The notes under the pieces were generated by a model. The model saw only the letters and a list, made by a program, of their open reading frames with translations, was not told where the DNA came from and made no database searches. A stretch of 50,841 bases of DNA from assembly GCF_019747315.1 (NCBI RefSeq), contig NZ_JAIEQY010000111.1:1-50841 (forward strand), in the 5' to 3' direction. Numbering within the stretch: position 1 is the first letter of the stretch; the number at the start of each line of letters is the position of its first letter. The position numbers and the translations under genes are program-made. Positions 49,303 through 50,841 of this stretch are shown here, in pieces. This stretch comes from Roseococcus sp. (lineage in GTDB: Bacteria; Pseudomonadota; Alphaproteobacteria; Acetobacterales; Acetobacteraceae).

Positions 49303-50841
49303 TTAATGCTGCTTCATCTGCCCCACGGGCGGGGCGGGGCGCGCGCCCTCTTCGGCCAGGCGGGCGCTCACGCCGCTGCCGAATCGCGCCTGTGCCTCGG
49401 CCAGGGCCGCCGCCTCGGCCGCGGCCACCGCCTCGGACTGGCGGCGCCACATCTCGGCATAGAGGCCATCGGCGGCGATCAGCGCGCCATGCGTGCCGCG
49501 CTCGGCGATGCGGCCATCCTCCAGCACGATGATCTCATCGGCCTCGACCACGGTGGAGAGGCGATGCGCGATGACCAGCGTGGTCCGCCCGCGGGAGACA
49601 TCGCGCAGGGCGGCCTGGATCTCCTGCTCGGTCCGGGTGTCCAGCGCGCTGGTCGCCTCGTCCAGGATCAGGATGCGGGGGTCCTTCAGGATGGTGCGGG
49701 CGATGGCCACGCGCTGCTTCTCGCCGCCCGAGAGCTTGAGGCCACGCTCACCCACGCGGGTCTTGTAGCCATCGGGCAGCTTGAGGACGAAGTCATGCAC
49801 CTGGGCCAGGCGCGCCGCCTCCTCCACCTCGGCATCACTGGCGCCGGGGCGGCCATAGGCGATGTTGTAGCGGATGGTGTCGTTGAACAGCACGGTGTCC
49901 TGCGGCACCACGCCGATGGCGCGGCGCACGCTGTCCTGCGTCACGCTGCGCACATCCTGCCCGTCGATCCGCACCGCGCCGCCGGTCACGTCATAGAAGC
50001 GGAACAGCAGGCGGGAGATGGTGGATTTCCCCGCCCCCGTGGGGCCAACGATGGCCAGCATGCGGCCGGGCGGCACCTCGAAGCTGACGCCCTTCAGGAT
50101 CTCGCGATCCGGGCGATAGGCGAAGCGCACATCCTCGAAGACGACCGCCCCGGCACCCACCGCAAGGTCGGGCGCACCGGGCGCATCGGCAATCTCCGCG
50201 GGCACGTCGAGCAGGAGAAACATCTCCTCCATGTCGGTCAGGCCCTGCTTGATCTCGCGATAGGCGAAACCGAGGATGTTCAGCGGCAGATAGAGCTGGA
50301 TGAGATAGGCGTTCACCATGACGAAATCGCCCACCGTCATGGTACCGCCGGCGATGCCCTGGCCGGCCAGCAGCATCACGATGGTCAGCCCCAGCGCCAT
50401 GATCGCCGCCTGCCCGGCGTTCAGCATGTTCAGCGTGGTCTCGGAGCGCACATAGGCGCCCTCGTAGCGCGTCAGGCTCTCGTCATAGCGGCGGGCCTCG
50501 TGCTTCTCATTGTTGAAGTACTTCACCGTCTCGTAGTTCAGCAGGCTGTCCACCGCCTTGGTGTTCGCCTCCTGGTCCGTGTCGTTCATCACGCGGCGGA
50601 AGGCGAGGCGCCAGTTGGTGAAGATCAGCGTGAAGGCGATGTAGGTGCCGATCGTGATCAGGATGGTCAGCGCGAAGGACAGCGCGAACATCCACCACAG
50701 GATCGCCGCGACCAGGAAGATCTCGACGATGGTCGGCAGGATGTTGAACAGCATGAAGTTCAGCACGATGGCGATGCCGCGCGTGCCGCGCTCGATCACG
50801 CGAGAGAGGCCGCCGGTGGAGCGATCCATGTGGAAGCGCAT
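49303..50841 (-). CDS. Atm1/HMT1-type ABC exporter, fused permease and ATPase (5' end outside window)
   Basis: The last 512 residues are present; the N-terminal membrane helices lie beyond the right edge. RSTGGLSRVIERGTRG and MNDTDQEANTKAVDSLLNYE, then TVKYFNNEKHE, are hallmarks of the Atm1 branch, which exports glutathione- or persulfide-type compounds for iron-sulfur and heavy-metal homeostasis. The ATPase has Walker A VGPTGAGKSTIS, the signature KLSGGEKQRVAIARTI, Walker B RILILDEATSALD and the H-loop VIAHRL. An in-frame ATG lies at the very edge but is internal to the family, so it is not the start. Confidence 0.93.
   Translation of the reverse strand: MRFHMDRSTGGLSRVIERGTRGIAIVLNFMLFNILPTIVEIFLVAAILWWMFALSFALTILITIGTYIAFTLIFTNWRLAFRRVMNDTDQEANTKAVDSLLNYETVKYFNNEKHEARRYDESLTRYEGAYVRSETTLNMLNAGQAAIMALGLTIVMLLAGQGIAGGTMTVGDFVMVNAYLIQLYLPLNILGFAYREIKQGLTDMEEMFLLLDVPAEIADAPGAPDLAVGAGAVVFEDVRFAYRPDREILKGVSFEVPPGRMLAIVGPTGAGKSTISRLLFRFYDVTGGAVRIDGQDVRSVTQDSVRRAIGVVPQDTVLFNDTIRYNIAYGRPGASDAEVEEAARLAQVHDFVLKLPDGYKTRVGERGLKLSGGEKQRVAIARTILKDPRILILDEATSALDTRTEQEIQAALRDVSRGRTTLVIAHRLSTVVEADEIIVLEDGRIAERGTHGALIAADGLYAEMWRRQSEAVAAAEAAALAEAQARFGSGVSARLAEEGARPAPPVGQMKQH

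Noticed and set aside
50839..50841. Start codon of the Atm1-like gene at the right edge
   Set aside because: The family has about 100 more N-terminal residues with membrane helices before this point, so this Met is internal.

Overview
The window is GC-rich chromosomal DNA, most probably from an alphaproteobacterium of the Acetobacteraceae (Roseomonas-like). This is inferred from the gene set, not from a database search: six orphan Bug-type solute receptors of the tripartite tricarboxylate transporter (TTT) class, an EipB/DUF1849 envelope protein, an NDUFS4-like complex I subunit beside tRNA-Arg, an Atm1-type exporter and rpmB. Dense mirror-strand open frames are a by-product of the high GC and were discarded.

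Layout. 1-4.3 kb: start of a PEP-mutase-like gene, cardiolipin synthase, a Bug receptor and a second phospholipase D protein. 4.4-9.7 kb: universal stress protein divergent from a small excisionase/BldC-like HTH gene, DoxX, a histidine phosphatase, Bug plus amidohydrolase, and a bare Ser/Thr kinase. 9.7-17.7 kb: an orphan CoxL-type molybdenum hydroxylase, a Bug, and a translationally coupled Bug-hyuA-hyuB operon. 17.9-23.0 kb: a five-gene polyamine-type ABC importer plus FAD amine oxidase operon. 23.0-27.9 kb: three NtaA/DmoA-type flavin monooxygenases, a decayed oligopeptide-ABC ATPase and an intact 56-codon frame. 28.3-31.4 kb: an accessory island with a near-complete IS3 element abutting a truncated IS5-type element, and a visibly AT-richer hexapeptide acyltransferase. 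31.4-39.1 kb: flavin monooxygenase plus amidase, uronate dehydrogenase, a sulfotransferase-like protein, EipB, an NDP-forming acyl-CoA synthetase and a small monooxygenase-like protein. 39.2-47.9 kb: an AraC-type regulator followed on the same strand by arylsulfatase, a small exported protein and an eight-haem cytochrome with TPRs, then two tandem Bugs. 47.9-50.8 kb: housekeeping genes (complex I subunit, tRNA-Arg(UCU), rpmB, a small conserved-looking protein, Atm1-like ABC exporter cut by the window edge).

The overall theme is scavenging of organic acids, amines, sulfonates and sulfate esters: many periplasmic receptors, each next to a catabolic enzyme.

The most unusual non-coding feature is a repeated 3'-end module. 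Ten copies of a roughly 37-nt GC hairpin with an A/T tract occur at seven loci. In most cases the A-tract starts 0-4 nt after a stop codon or after the tRNA CCA. A paired T:A to C:G change keeps the stem intact between copies. It looks like a dispersed, nearly identical terminator or REP-like family.
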